A stretch of DNA of 64,000 nucleotides from Saccharothrix coeruleofusca (GCF_014648515.1 NZ_BMRG01000011.1:1-64000); one strand, 5' to 3'. Shown: positions 17,154 through 27,706, counted from the stretch's first letter. Notes: generated by a model not told the origin, from the sequence alone. Made by a program: numbers and translations.

Positions 17154-17392
17154 GGGCGCAGGAACCGCTGCCAGGAGGAAGCCGGGAAGGACAGCGGGCC
17201 GGCGTCCGGGTTCTTCGAGTCCCGCACGGCCACCGCCAGGTCGGAGAAGACGACCTCAACGCAGTTGTCGTTGTTGCCGCCGCCGCTGTGACTGCTCTTC
17301 CGCCACGCCACCTCGACGCAGTTGTTGTTGTTTCCCCCGCCGCTACGACTGCTCTTGCGCCAGACGAACCCATTGGCGTCCGCTGTAGACAT
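17150..17392 (-). CDS. DUF397 protein with an internally duplicated motif
   Basis: An 80-residue DUF397 protein. The family core WRKSSxSGGGNNxNCVEV occurs twice in tandem (residues about 11-28 and 30-47), followed by the normal tail [21 protein letters not shown]397 proteins act with adjacent XRE/DUF5753 regulators; the partner is 17405-18232. The stop overlaps the hutI start by 4 bp. Confidence 0.9.
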   Translation of the reverse strand: MSTADANGFVWRKSSRSGGGNNNNCVEVAWRKSSHSGGGNNDNCVEVVFSDLAVAVRDSKNPDAGPLSFPASSWQRFLRP

Positions 17393-17404
17393 TCAAGCCA
17401 CCTC

Positions 17405-18232
17405 TCATCCGTGCTCGGCGATGATCTGCTCGATCAGGGTCACCGAGTCCTCCGGACCAAGAGCCCGCTCAAGCAGGTGGTCGAACACGAGTCTAGCCCG
17501 ATGAAGCTCCTCCGGTTCCTCGACATGAACCGCACCAGTGGGGTAGGAGACATGCAACATTGACGGGTACTCGTCGAATTCCAACATTGTGAATGCAGCC
17601 GTTTGACCAGCGTGCGCGCCGAGGCTTCGTGGCAGCACCCGAAGTGTGACGGTGTTCAACTCCGACATCATGATCAGGCTGTCCAACTGACCGCGCATGA
17701 CCTCGACGCCGCCGATGAGGTTGCGCAGTGCCGCCTCATCCACCAAGGCGGTCAGGTGTAGCGGGTTCGCCTCAGCGGTCAAGCGTTCCTGCCGAATCTG
17801 CCGCGCGCTGATCTGCTTGACCAGTTCCGGCTTGGCGCGCTTCAGCAAGTCCGCTTCGAGCACTGCCTTCGTGTAGGGCGCGGTTTGCAGCAATCCTGGA
17901 ATGTGGTTCAGCGCGACTTCGCGCACCGCTTTCGCATCGGTCTCCATGTCGATGTATCCCATGTCGCGCAGGCCGAGCTTGATCCACCAGCCCGGCGCCA
18001 GCGCCTCGCGGACCTTGTCCAGGAGGTCCGGGTCGTACACGTCGTAGATGTCCATCATCGAGCGGGCCAGGTGCACGTCGAGCCGGGTCTCACCCGCTTC
18101 GATGCGGTAGAGCGCGCCGCGCTGCTTCTCCAGCGCGCGGGCGGCCTCGTCGATGCTCATGCCGGCCTGCTCGCGCAGCCTGCGCACCCGGTGGCCCAGT
18201 TTCTTCCTGCGGAAAGTCGGTTGCTGCGGCAT
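17405..18232 (-). CDS. XRE-family regulator with DUF5753 domain
   Basis: A 275-residue regulator. The helix-turn-helix is at the N-terminus (LGHRVRRLREQAGMSIDEAA, then LYRIEAGETRLD). The DUF5753 domain follows, with NHIPGLLQTAPYTKAVLEAD, VLPRSLGAHAG and FTMLEFDEYPSMLHVSYP. The start is taken as the ATG at 18232; ATGs at 18241 and upstream are alternatives. It pairs with the DUF397 gene 12 bases downstream. The pair lies inside the hut operon, 52 bp after hutF. Confidence 0.9.
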   Translation of the reverse strand: MPQQPTFRRKKLGHRVRRLREQAGMSIDEAARALEKQRGALYRIEAGETRLDVHLARSMMDIYDVYDPDLLDKVREALAPGWWIKLGLRDMGYIDMETDAKAVREVALNHIPGLLQTAPYTKAVLEADLLKRAKPELVKQISARQIRQERLTAEANPLHLTALVDEAALRNLIGGVEVMRGQLDSLIMMSELNTVTLRVLPRSLGAHAGQTAAFTMLEFDEYPSMLHVSYPTGAVHVEEPEELHRARLVFDHLLERALGPEDSVTLIEQIIAEHG

Positions 18233-18284
18233 GGCGGGCATGGTCGCGAACGGGACCGACAACAATGGGAATCCCGCTACCCGA

Positions 18285-19553
18285 TCAGGTGAGGGCATCC
18301 AAGAGCATCGGACCGATCTCGCCCCACTTCTCGTGCACCCCGTCGCGCGCCACGACCTGCCCGCCTGCCACGACCACCGCCACGTCGGACGCCGTGGCGG
18401 CCATCACCAGTTGCTCGGGCGCAACGCCCGCCGTCCGCGCCGAGTTCACCCGAACGGCTACGAAATCGGCCGGTGCGCCCGGTGCGATCCGCCCCGCCTC
18501 GGGCCACCCGATGGCCGCGTGGTTGGTCATCGCGGCGACCAGCTCGGACGGCCCGAAGCGACCGCGCTGACCAGTGCGCAAACGTTCGCCATGCTCCACC
18601 GCGCGGGCCTCCAGCAGCAGGTCGGTCACCGCGTGCTGGTCGCTGCCCAGCGACAGCGCGCACCCGGCGTCGGCCAGTTCGCGCGCCGGGCCGATGCCGT
18701 CCGCCAGGTCGGCCTCGGTGGTCGGGCACAGGCACACGCCCGTGCCCGAAGCGCCGAGCAGGGTGATGTCCTCGCCGGTCAGGTGCGTCGCGTGGACGGC
18801 GGTGGTGCGCGGGGTGAGGGCGCCCGCCTCGGCGAGCAGCCGGGCCGGCGTCATGCCGTAGGACCGGAGGCAGTCGTCGTTTTCCGCGGGTTGCTCCGAG
18901 AGGTGGACGTGCAGCGGCCGATCGGGGAATGCGTTCGCTATTTCCGACAGGGTTTCACGTGGCACCGCGCGCACCGAGTGAATGGCCGCGCCGATCCTGG
19001 TGTTCTCGTCCTCGCGCAGTTCGGCGACCCGCGAAGCCCACTTCTCCGCCGTTCCGTCGGAAAAGCGCTCCTGGACGCCTTGCACCGGTTGGCCGATTCC
19101 GCCCGCCAAATAGGCCGCGTCCAGGAGGGTGAGGCGGATTCCGGCGTCGGCGGCGGCGCGGCGCAGCGCCTCGCCCATCTCGTTGCCGCCGTCGTGCAGG
19201 TAGTGGAACTCCCCCACCGCCGTCACGCCGGTGACCACCATCTCGGCGTAGACGGCGCATGCCAGGCGGTAGTACGACTCGGGCGTCAGGCTCGCCGCCA
19301 GCTCGTACATGCGCTCGCGCCACGTCCAGAAGGTGCCGCCGCCGTCGTGGGTCCGGCCGCGCAGCGCGCGGTGGAAGGCGTGCGAGTGGGCGTTGGCGAA
19401 ACCGGGGAGCACCACGCCGTAGAGGCGTTGCGACCCCAGCGGAATCGTGTCCACTGTGGACACAGAGTGGATCACGCCGTCCTCGACGCGCACCAGCACC
19501 CTGGAGGCCATGCCCTCCGGCAGCACCGCCCGCTCGCACCAGAAGCTCTTCAT
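18285..19553 (-). CDS. hutF: Formimidoylglutamate deiminase
   Basis: A 422-residue amidohydrolase converting N-formimino-L-glutamate to N-formyl-L-glutamate and ammonia. Family blocks are LPGFANAHSHAFHRALRGRT (metal-binding histidines), HVHLSEQPAEN, HATHLTG and SLGSDQHA. The ATG at 19553 overlaps the stop of the M20 hydrolase gene (ATGA). Its presence shows the five-step hut route that passes through N-formylglutamate rather than direct HutG hydrolysis of formiminoglutamate. Confidence 0.94.
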   Translation of the reverse strand: MKSFWCERAVLPEGMASRVLVRVEDGVIHSVSTVDTIPLGSQRLYGVVLPGFANAHSHAFHRALRGRTHDGGGTFWTWRERMYELAASLTPESYYRLACAVYAEMVVTGVTAVGEFHYLHDGGNEMGEALRRAAADAGIRLTLLDAAYLAGGIGQPVQGVQERFSDGTAEKWASRVAELREDENTRIGAAIHSVRAVPRETLSEIANAFPDRPLHVHLSEQPAENDDCLRSYGMTPARLLAEAGALTPRTTAVHATHLTGEDITLLGASGTGVCLCPTTEADLADGIGPARELADAGCALSLGSDQHAVTDLLLEARAVEHGERLRTGQRGRFGPSELVAAMTNHAAIGWPEAGRIAPGAPADFVAVRVNSARTAGVAPEQLVMAATASDVAVVVAGGQVVARDGVHEKWGEIGPMLLDALT

Positions 19554-20717
19554 CGCGCCAAGTGCTCCAACGTCGTCGCCAGCGCGACGACACCCGCCGC
19601 GCAATCCTCGGCCTCGGCGAACTCCTCGGGCGCGTGGCTGACGCCGGTGGGGTTGCGCACGAACAGCATGGCGGTCGGGACGTGCGCGGCCAGCACGCCC
19701 GCGTCGTGCCCGGCCCCGGTCGGCAGCGCGGGCACCCCGCCCAGCGCCCCGGCGATGTCGTCGCGCAGGCGCGCGTCGAAGTGCACGGTGTCGCCGTACG
19801 ACTCCTCGGTGACGTGCACCTGGCAGCCCTCCTCGGCGGCGAAACCGCGCGCGGCTTCGGTGATCTCCGCGACGACGGCCCTGGTCCGGCGGTCGTCGGC
19901 GGCGCGGGCGTCCAGCCACAGGTCCACCGACGAGGCGATGACGTTGGTGCCGCCGGGGTTGGGCACGATCCGCCCCACGGTGGCGCGCGCGCCGTCGCGG
20001 GCGGCCTTGCGCGCGGCCAGGACGACCCTGGAGGCGGGCAGCATCGGGTCGCGGCGGTCCTCGATCGGCGTCGCGCCCGCGTGGTTGCCCTCGCCGGTGA
20101 AGGTGAACCGCCACCGGCCGTGGGCGAGGATGGAACTGGCCACCCCGACCGGGACGTCCAGGCCGCGCCCCTGCTCGACGTGCAGCTCCACGAACGCGCC
20201 GACGCGGCCGAGCGCCTCGTCGTCGCGGCCCATCCGCCACGGGTCGAAGCCCGCCCGGTGCGCGGCCTCGCCGAAGGCGATCCCGTCCTGGTCCACCAGC
20301 CTGGCCGCGACCTCGGGCGCGGTCGCCCCGGTCATCAGCCGCGACCCCAGGCAGGCGACGCCGAACCGGCCGCCCTCCTCCTCCACGAAGACCACGATCG
20401 CCAGCGGCCGGGACGGCGTGAAACCGTTGGCGCGCAACACGTCGAAGGCTTGCAGGGCGGAGACCACGCCGAGCGGGCCGTCGAACGCGCCGCCGCCGGG
20501 CACCGAGTCGAGGTGGCTGCCGGTGACCACCGCGCCGGGCCCCGGAGTGCCCCACCACGCCCACAGGTTGCCGTTGCGGTCGGGCCGCACGTCCAGCTCG
20601 CGCGCGCGGGCCTCAGCCGTGAACCACTCGCGCAGCTCCAGCTCGGCGGTGTCGAAGCCGTGCCGGGAGTAGCCGCCGCGGCGGGCGTCGCGGCCGATGT
20701 CGGCGATGTCGGCGAGG

Positions 20718-20725
<8 letters not shown>
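19550..20725 (-). CDS. M20-family amidohydrolase (allantoate amidohydrolase/carbamoylase type)
   Basis: A 391-residue zinc hydrolase of the M20/AllC-HyuC group. The metal-site blocks are [20 protein letters not shown] and [11 protein letters not shown], with the dimerisation-domain stretch [13 protein letters not shown]. It overlaps hutU upstream by 8 bp and hutF downstream by 4 bp, so it is an integral part of the operon. No HutG N-formylglutamate deformylase is present; this enzyme is a reasonable candidate for releasing formate from N-formylglutamate. By sequence alone it would be called allantoate amidohydrolase. Confidence 0.88.
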
Positions 20726-22361
<1,636 letters not shown>

Positions 22362-23867
22362 CTACAGCGCTCCACTTCGGATGAGGTCCTCGGCGGCGGC
22401 GATCTCGGGCGCGAGGTGGCGGTCCGGTCCGGGACCGGGGACCACCTCGCGCAGCTTCGCCACGGCCGCCGCGGTGGCGGGTGCGGGCTTGAGCGGCGCG
22501 CGCAGGTCCAGCGCACGCGCGGCGGTGATCAGCTCGACGGCGAGTACCGTGCGCAGGCCGTCGACCGCCTTGCGCAGCTTGCGCGCGGCCGACCAGCCCA
22601 TCGACACGTGGTCCTCCTGCATGGCCGAGCTGGGGATCGAGTCGACCGAGGCGGGCACCGCCAGCCGCTTGAGCTCGGACACGATCGCCGCCTGCGTGTA
22701 CTGGGCGATCATGTGGCCGGAGTCCACGCCGGGGTCGTCGGCCAGGAACGGCGGCAGGCCGTGCGAGCGGTTGACGTCGAGCATCCGGTCGGTGCGGCGC
22801 TCGGCGATGCTGGCCACGTCGGCGACCGGGATGGCCAGGAAGTCCAGCACGTAGGCCAGTGGCGCGCCGTGGAAGTTGCCGTTGGACTCCACCCGGCCGT
22901 CGGGCAGCACCACCGGGTTGTCGATCGCGGCGGCCAGCTCCCGGTCGGCCACGGTCTCGGCGTAGGCGACGGTGTCCCGCGCCGCGCCGTGGACCTGCGG
23001 CGAGCAGCGCAGCGAGTAGGCGTCCTGCACGCGGTCGCAGTCCGGACCCCGGTGCGAGGCCACGATCTCCGAGCCCGCCAGGATCTCCGCCATGCGCTGG
23101 GCGGAGCGGCCCTGACCGGGGTGCGGGCGCAGGGCGTGCAGCTCGGCGGCGAACACGCGGTCGGTGCCCAGCAGCGCCTCCACGCTCATCGCCGCGGTGA
23201 GGTCGGCGACGTCGAGCAGCCGGTGCAGGTCGCTGATCGCCAGCACCAGCATCCCGAGCATCCCGTCGGTGCCGTTGATCAGCGCCAGGCCCTCCTTCTC
23301 GGCCAGCCGCACCGGCTCGACACCCGCCGCGCGCAGCGCCTCGGCGGCGGGCAGCAGCCGGTCGTCGGCGTCGCGGACCAGTCCCTCGCCGGTCAGCGCC
23401 AGCGCCACCGCCGACAGCGGGGCCAGATCGCCCGAGCAGCCCAGCGAGCCGAACTCGCGCACGACCGGCGTGATGCCCGCGTTGAGCATCGCCGCCATCG
23501 CCTCGACCGTGCCCAGCCGGACGCCGGTGTGCCCGGTGGCCAGCGTGCGCAGCCTGAGCAGCACCAGGGCGCGCACCACCTCGCGCTCCACCTCCGGGCC
23601 CGCCCCGGCCGCGTGCGAGCGCACCAGGGCCTGCTGGAGGGCGGCGCGGCGGTCCGGCGGGATGTGCCGCACGGCCAGCGCGCCGAACCCGGTCGAGACG
23701 CCGTAGGTCGGCTTCGCGGCGGCGGCCAGGCGGTCGACGTGCGCCCTGGCGGCGGTGACCGCCTCGCGGGCCGCGTCCGCCAGCTCCACCGGAGCGCCGC
23801 CTCGGGCCACCGCGTGGACGTCTGCGCGGGTCAGGGGCTTGGGCCCCACCTGCACGGGTTGCTGCAT
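22362..23867 (-). CDS. hutH: Histidine ammonia-lyase
   Basis: A 501-residue MIO-dependent lyase that deaminates L-histidine to urocanate. The prosthetic-group tripeptide appears in GSLGCSGDLAPLSAVAL; the usual Ala-Ser-Gly reads Cys-Ser-Gly here (Cys at about 144). GVSTGFGALA near residue 58 and the EDHVSMGWSAARKL block are also canonical. The start is taken as the ATG at 23867, two codons after a GTG. It is the first gene of the operon, preceded by an 11-bp inverted repeat at 23917-23942. Confidence 0.96.
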   Translation of the reverse strand: MQQPVQVGPKPLTRADVHAVARGGAPVELADAAREAVTAARAHVDRLAAAAKPTYGVSTGFGALAVRHIPPDRRAALQQALVRSHAAGAGPEVEREVVRALVLLRLRTLATGHTGVRLGTVEAMAAMLNAGITPVVREFGSLGCSGDLAPLSAVALALTGEGLVRDADDRLLPAAEALRAAGVEPVRLAEKEGLALINGTDGMLGMLVLAISDLHRLLDVADLTAAMSVEALLGTDRVFAAELHALRPHPGQGRSAQRMAEILAGSEIVASHRGPDCDRVQDAYSLRCSPQVHGAARDTVAYAETVADRELAAAIDNPVVLPDGRVESNGNFHGAPLAYVLDFLAIPVADVASIAERRTDRMLDVNRSHGLPPFLADDPGVDSGHMIAQYTQAAIVSELKRLAVPASVDSIPSSAMQEDHVSMGWSAARKLRKAVDGLRTVLAVELITAARALDLRAPLKPAPATAAAVAKLREVVPGPGPDRHLAPEIAAAEDLIRSGAL

Positions 23868-23916
23868 GTGCACATCTCAACCCGGAACCGCCGTCCGCAC
23901 GACCCGTGAACCGGCA

Positions 23917-23942
23917 TCGGTGTCTGGGATGCCAGACACCGA
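23917..23942. promoter_or_regulatory. Inverted repeat upstream of hutH
   Basis: The arms tcggtgtctgg and ccagacaccga pair perfectly around a gatg loop. It lies 50-75 bases upstream of the hutH start and 26 bases after the TetR stop. It could be an operator for the hut operon or the terminator of the TetR gene; the short loop fits either. Confidence 0.55.
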
Positions 23943-23967
23943 CCGCTCCCGCTCGACGTGGAACCGC

Positions 23968-24552
23968 CTACGCGGACAGGAGCACCGCCGCGTGGCGGCG
24001 GAGCAGTCGCTTCGCCCCGTCCAGGTCGAGCCGTTCCGGGTCGACGAGCATCGTCAGGTGAACGCCGTCGATCATCACCAGCAGCTCGGTCACCCGATCG
24101 TCGACGGCGTCGTCGGGGATGTGCCCTTCCGCCGCGAGAACCCCCAACCAGCGGGTGAGCACCGTCGCGGACGCCTGCCTGCCGGAGAGCAGGAGTTCCC
24201 TGGCCCCCTCGCTCGCCTCGGGGCCGTAGGACAGGCGGTAGTACTCGAGCCACCCGTGCAGTGCCGCTTCCACCTGGTCGGGAAGCGGGAGGAACTGCTC
24301 CAGGCATTCCGCCAGGCGCTCGGCCGGTGACCGCGACGCGTCCGCGATGTGCCGGTCGTCGAGGGTGAAGGTGACGATCTCCGAAGCCACCGCTTGGTGC
24401 AGGAGGGCTTGCGAGGGGAAGTAGTTGCGCAGGGTCGTCGCCCCGACGCCCGCGGCGGCGGCGACCGCCCGCACGCTCAGCGCCGCCAGTCCTTCGGCCT
24501 TCGCCAGTTCCACGGCGGCCCGCAGGATCTGCTCACGTTTGCCCGCGCTCAT
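23968..24552 (-). CDS. TetR-family regulator
   Basis: A 194-residue repressor. The N-terminal helix-turn-helix spans about 3-50 (KREQILRAAVELAKAEGLAA, then VRAVAAAAGVGATTLRNYF). The C-terminal domain is a standard helical ligand/dimer domain. The ATG at 24552 is used because upstream in-frame codons run through the repeat-rich operator region. It faces the CPBP protease gene across about 110 bp holding strong inverted repeats. Confidence 0.92.
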   Translation of the reverse strand: MSAGKREQILRAAVELAKAEGLAALSVRAVAAAAGVGATTLRNYFPSQALLHQAVASEIVTFTLDDRHIADASRSPAERLAECLEQFLPLPDQVEAALHGWLEYYRLSYGPEASEGARELLLSGRQASATVLTRWLGVLAAEGHIPDDAVDDRVTELLVMIDGVHLTMLVDPERLDLDGAKRLLRRHAAVLLSA

Positions 24553-24560
24553 CACACCAC

Positions 24561-24625
24561 TGTACCGCACACTGTGCCGCACACCGTTCCGCACAGTGTG
24601 CGGTACGGTGTGCGGCACACTGTAC
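24561..24625. promoter_or_regulatory. Nested inverted repeats, probable TetR operator
   Basis: Two interleaved perfect inverted repeats. One has 16-bp arms, gtaccgcacactgtgc (24562-24577) with its complement at 24591-24606. The other has 15-bp arms, tgtgccgcacaccgt (24573-24587) with its complement at 24605-24619. They fill the space between the divergent TetR and CPBP genes and probably bind several TetR dimers. Confidence 0.75.
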
Positions 24626-24664
24626 TTATCGCTTCTCCACCTCCCATGGAACAGGAGTTCCACC

Positions 24665-25363
24665 ATGGTCAGCGCACACGACCGGACCACCCCTCCCACC
24701 GACGCGCGGCCACGGCCGGGCTGGCTCGAACTGGCCGTCGGCGGCCTGACCTACGCCACCGCGCTCGCCCTCGGGATCTGGTGGATCGACAGCATCCCGG
24801 TCGAGCGGAGCGAGCTGCGCGGCTACATCAGCTACTTCGTCTCCGGAGCGACCGGCGTGCTCGCCTTCGCCGCCGCGGTCGGCGTCCGCATCCGCGCGCT
24901 GGCGCCCTTCGGCATCCGCAGGATCAGCTGGAGGTGGGTCCTCGTCAGCCTCGTGGCAGCGGCGGGCGTCTACTGGGTCAACCAGTTCATCGCACTGGGG
25001 TACATCGCCGTCTTCGGCAACGACACCCCTCAGGGCGACTACCAGGCGGCGGCCGGGGCCGGCGCCCTCTCCCTCGCGGTGACGCTCGTCCTCGGAGGCG
25101 GCCTGACCGGGTTGGGCGAGGAACTGCTCTTCCGCGGTGTCGTCGCCAACACGCTGCTGAAGCACGGCGTCTGGACGGGCGTCGTGCTCAGCGCGCTGAT
25201 CTTCGCCCTCGTCCACGGCCTCAACATGATCCTGCCGCTGGCCTTCGTCGTCGGTCTGGTCAACGCGACGCTGCTGCGCCGGAGCGGTTCGGTCTGGCCC
25301 GCGGTCATCGTCCACGTCGTCTACAACAGCGTGAGCAACATCGGCTTCATGTTCGCCTCCTGA
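24665..25363 (+). CDS. CPBP-family intramembrane metalloprotease
   Basis: A 232-residue polytopic membrane protein of the CAAX-protease/bacteriocin-processing (Abi) family. The active-site motifs are GEELLFRG (Glu152-Glu153), FALVHGLN (His184) and VIVHVVYN (His217). About seven hydrophobic segments follow a polar N-terminus. The ATG at 24665 follows a GGAACAGGAG-like purine stretch. It is divergent from the TetR gene, which probably represses it. The substrate is unknown. Confidence 0.9.
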   Translation: MVSAHDRTTPPTDARPRPGWLELAVGGLTYATALALGIWWIDSIPVERSELRGYISYFVSGATGVLAFAAAVGVRIRALAPFGIRRISWRWVLVSLVAAAGVYWVNQFIALGYIAVFGNDTPQGDYQAAAGAGALSLAVTLVLGGGLTGLGEELLFRGVVANTLLKHGVWTGVVLSALIFALVHGLNMILPLAFVVGLVNATLLRRSGSVWPAVIVHVVYNSVSNIGFMFAS

Positions 25364-25384
25364 CACCGGCGACCAGCGAGGACC

Positions 25385-25416
25385 GGGGCGCTGAGCAGTG
25401 CTCGCCTCAGCGCCCC
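25385..25416. terminator. Bidirectional hairpin between convergent genes
   Basis: The arms ggggcgctgag (25385-25395) and ctcagcgcccc (25406-25416) pair over 11 bp with a 10-base loop. The stop codon of the minus-strand gene lies within the right arm, so the hairpin is partly coding. Confidence 0.65.
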
Positions 25417-26366
25417 AGCCAGGACAGGTCCGGGTGCGGGTCGACCAGGGCCGCGTCCGCGACCTCGACCAGCTCCTCCACCGATGCCCGCCGGTTGTGC
25501 CCGGTCACCACCAGGTAGCGGTCCGGGGCGAGCGGGACGGCCAGGTAGCCCCACTCCGTCTCCCGGTGCACCGCGTCCCGCCCGCGCGCCCGCACGGTCG
25601 TCGGCGTCCCCGAGCCGCCATCACCCGTCGTGAGCGCGAGGGTGTAGCCGGCGCCTCCGCGCGTCGTGGTGACCTGCGCGCTCCAGGCGCCCCCTGCCGT
25701 GGTGAACGTGAAGTAGCCGCTGCCGTCCAGGGACAGCGGAGCGCGGACCTTCGTGGCGTCCGGGCGCACCGACTCGGCCACGCGCGTCGCCGAGGCGCGG
25801 AAGTCGACCACGCCCTGCCAGGACAGCGACACGTACCAGGAGGCGTCCGGCTGCCACAGCAGCCCGCTGCTGTCCCCGGTGAACACGGCGGGCCGCCCGT
25901 TGACCGTGGTCCGGTCCTGCGGCGCGGCGTTGGCGAGCACCACCGCCTCCGGGCTCTGCGGCGTGGCCGGTGCCACCCGGAAGGTGAGCACCTCGATCCC
26001 CCCGGCGCGCGGCGCCCAACGCCGGAACAGCCCGCCCGCCTCGTAGCTCCGCTCGAACTCGTAGTACCCCTCGGGCACCCAGCCGGGGCTGTGCGTCAGC
26101 GCGACCTCGGGCAGCGGCGGCCCGCTGGTCGTGGTCACAGCGGTGCTCACGGCGGTGGGCGCGGTGGACCCGGCGGGCGGGGTCGCCACCGGGCGGCTGA
26201 CCACCGCGGTGGCCACGATAGCCGCGACCGCCGCGGTGGCCGTGGCCAGTGCCAGCAGCAGCGGCTTGCGGTCGCGGCGGGGCCGGTGCAGCGCGGCCAG
26301 CACGGGTCCGGCGGGCGGCGTGCGCTCGGCCTGGCGCAACAGCGCCTCCCTGACGCGGTCCTCCAT
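25407..26366 (-). CDS. Single-pass membrane protein encoded with an ECF sigma factor
   Basis: A 319-residue protein. A short cytoplasmic part (MEDRVREALLRQAERTPPAG) precedes one membrane helix (LLLALATATAAVAAIVATAVV), a Thr/Ser/Pro-rich linker and a globular extracellular domain. The start overlaps the sigma-factor stop by 4 bp. The arrangement (cytoplasmic stub, one helix, exported domain, directly after an ECF gene) suggests an anti-sigma-like or sensing partner, but no zinc anti-sigma motif is present. Confidence 0.78.
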   Translation of the reverse strand: MEDRVREALLRQAERTPPAGPVLAALHRPRRDRKPLLLALATATAAVAAIVATAVVSRPVATPPAGSTAPTAVSTAVTTTSGPPLPEVALTHSPGWVPEGYYEFERSYEAGGLFRRWAPRAGGIEVLTFRVAPATPQSPEAVVLANAAPQDRTTVNGRPAVFTGDSSGLLWQPDASWYVSLSWQGVVDFRASATRVAESVRPDATKVRAPLSLDGSGYFTFTTAGGAWSAQVTTTRGGAGYTLALTTGDGGSGTPTTVRARGRDAVHRETEWGYLAVPLAPDRYLVVTGHNRRASVEELVEVADAALVDPHPDLSWLGR

Positions 26367-26845
26367 CACAGCGCCTCCTTCACCCGGTCCTGGGCGCGCA
26401 GGGTGGCCAGCGCGCGGGAGATGTGGCTGCGGACGGTGCCCTGGGAGCACCCCAAGTAGGCGGCGATCTCGGCGTCGTCGCAGCCCTCGTAGTAGCGCAG
26501 CACGATCGCCGCGCGCTGCTTGCGCGGCAGCCGCGCGATCAGCCGCAGCAGGGCGTCCCGCTCGTCGTAGCGGGCGGTCGGGTCCTCACCCGCCGGGTCC
26601 AACCCCTCGATGGACCCGGCGGGCCGGAGGCGCCTGCGCCAGGACAGGAACTCGTTGGTCACCATCCGCTTGACGTAGGCGCCGGGCGCGTCGAGGACGC
26701 CGATCCGCCCCCACCGCTGCTGGGCGCGCAGCAGGCACTCCTGCACCACGTCCTGCGCGAGGTGCGGGTCGCAGGTCAGCACCGTGGCGTAGCGCAGCAA
26801 CGGGGTGACGTGCTCAGCCGCGAAGTCCTCGAAGCTGCTTGTCAT
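26366..26845 (-). CDS. SigE-family ECF RNA polymerase sigma factor
   Basis: A 159-residue ECF sigma factor. Region 2 reads LLRYATVLTCDPHLAQDVVQECLLRAQQRW. Region 4 reads LPRKQRAAIVLRYYEGCDDAEIAAYLGCSQGTVRSHISRAL. The ATG at 26845 has GGAGGGG upstream. It is followed by an overlapping membrane-protein gene, a typical sigma plus partner arrangement. It diverges from the IclR gene, whose promoter shares the 45-bp gap. Confidence 0.92.
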   Translation of the reverse strand: MTSSFEDFAAEHVTPLLRYATVLTCDPHLAQDVVQECLLRAQQRWGRIGVLDAPGAYVKRMVTNEFLSWRRRLRPAGSIEGLDPAGEDPTARYDERDALLRLIARLPRKQRAAIVLRYYEGCDDAEIAAYLGCSQGTVRSHISRALATLRAQDRVKEAL

Positions 26846-26889
26846 ACCCCTCCAATGCGCGCGCCCCCGGATTTGTTGACAATGAATTC

Positions 26890-27693
26890 GTGGGGCGCAG
26901 CAGCGACGTGCCGGCGTTGCGCCGGGGACTGGCGGTGCTCAAGCTGCTGGCCAGCCGCCCCGGTCCGCTCTCGGCCGCCGCCGTGGCGCGGGAGCTGTCG
27001 CTGCCCCGGTCCACCACCTACCACCTGCTGGCCGAGCTGGCCGAGGCCGGGTTCGCCACGCACTTCCCCGAGGAGCGCCGCTACGGGCTCGGCGTGGCCG
27101 CGTTCGAACTGGGGTCGGCCTACCTGCGGCACGACCCGCTGGAGCGGCTGGCGCGTCCGCTGCTGCGGCGGCTGGTGGACCAGGTGGGGCGGACCGCGCA
27201 GCTGGGCGTGCTGCACGGGGCCGAGGCGCTGTACCTGGTGCGGGAGCAGCCCCGGCAGCCGCAGACGATCGTGTCCGACGTGGGCGTGCGGCTGCCCGCG
27301 CACCTGACCGCGTCGGGCCGGGCGGTGCTGGCACGGCTGCCCGCCGCGCAGGTGCGGGCGCTGTTCCCCGGCCCGGCGGTGTTCGTGGACCGGACCGGGC
27401 GCGGACCGCGCGACCTGCCGTCGCTGCGGCGGCTGCTGGCGGTGGAGCGGCGGCGCGGGTGGTCGGTGGAGGACGGCTACGTCACCGCCGGGTTCGCGTC
27501 GGTGGCGGCGGCGGCGTTCGACCACGGGCGGCGGCCGATCGCGGCGGTCGCGGTGACCTTCCGGCACGTGTGCGACCGGGAGCCCGCCGGGGAGCGCGCC
27601 GGGGAGTGCGGCCTGACCTGGCCCGAGCTGGCCGCCGAGGTGGTGCGGACCGCCGACGCGCTCACCGAGCGCATCGGCGGCCACCGCGCCTGA
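26890..27693 (+). CDS. IclR-family regulator
   Basis: A 267-residue regulator. The winged helix-turn-helix is at the N-terminus (ALRRGLAVLKLLASRPGPLS, then ELSLPRSTTYHLLAELAEAG). The effector-binding domain contains the canonical LGVLHGAEALYLVREQP, HLTASGRAVLA and GWSVEDGYVTAGFASVAA. The GTG at 26890 is preferred; a longer TTG start at 26839 would overlap the divergent sigma gene. A TTGACA hexamer at 26876-26881 lies immediately before it. Possible targets are the nearby hut or osmolyte-transport operons; this is a guess. Confidence 0.9.
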   Translation: MGRSSDVPALRRGLAVLKLLASRPGPLSAAAVARELSLPRSTTYHLLAELAEAGFATHFPEERRYGLGVAAFELGSAYLRHDPLERLARPLLRRLVDQVGRTAQLGVLHGAEALYLVREQPRQPQTIVSDVGVRLPAHLTASGRAVLARLPAAQVRALFPGPAVFVDRTGRGPRDLPSLRRLLAVERRRGWSVEDGYVTAGFASVAAAAFDHGRRPIAAVAVTFRHVCDREPAGERAGECGLTWPELAAEVVRTADALTERIGGHRA

Positions 27694-27706
27694 CCGCGCC
27701 TGACCG

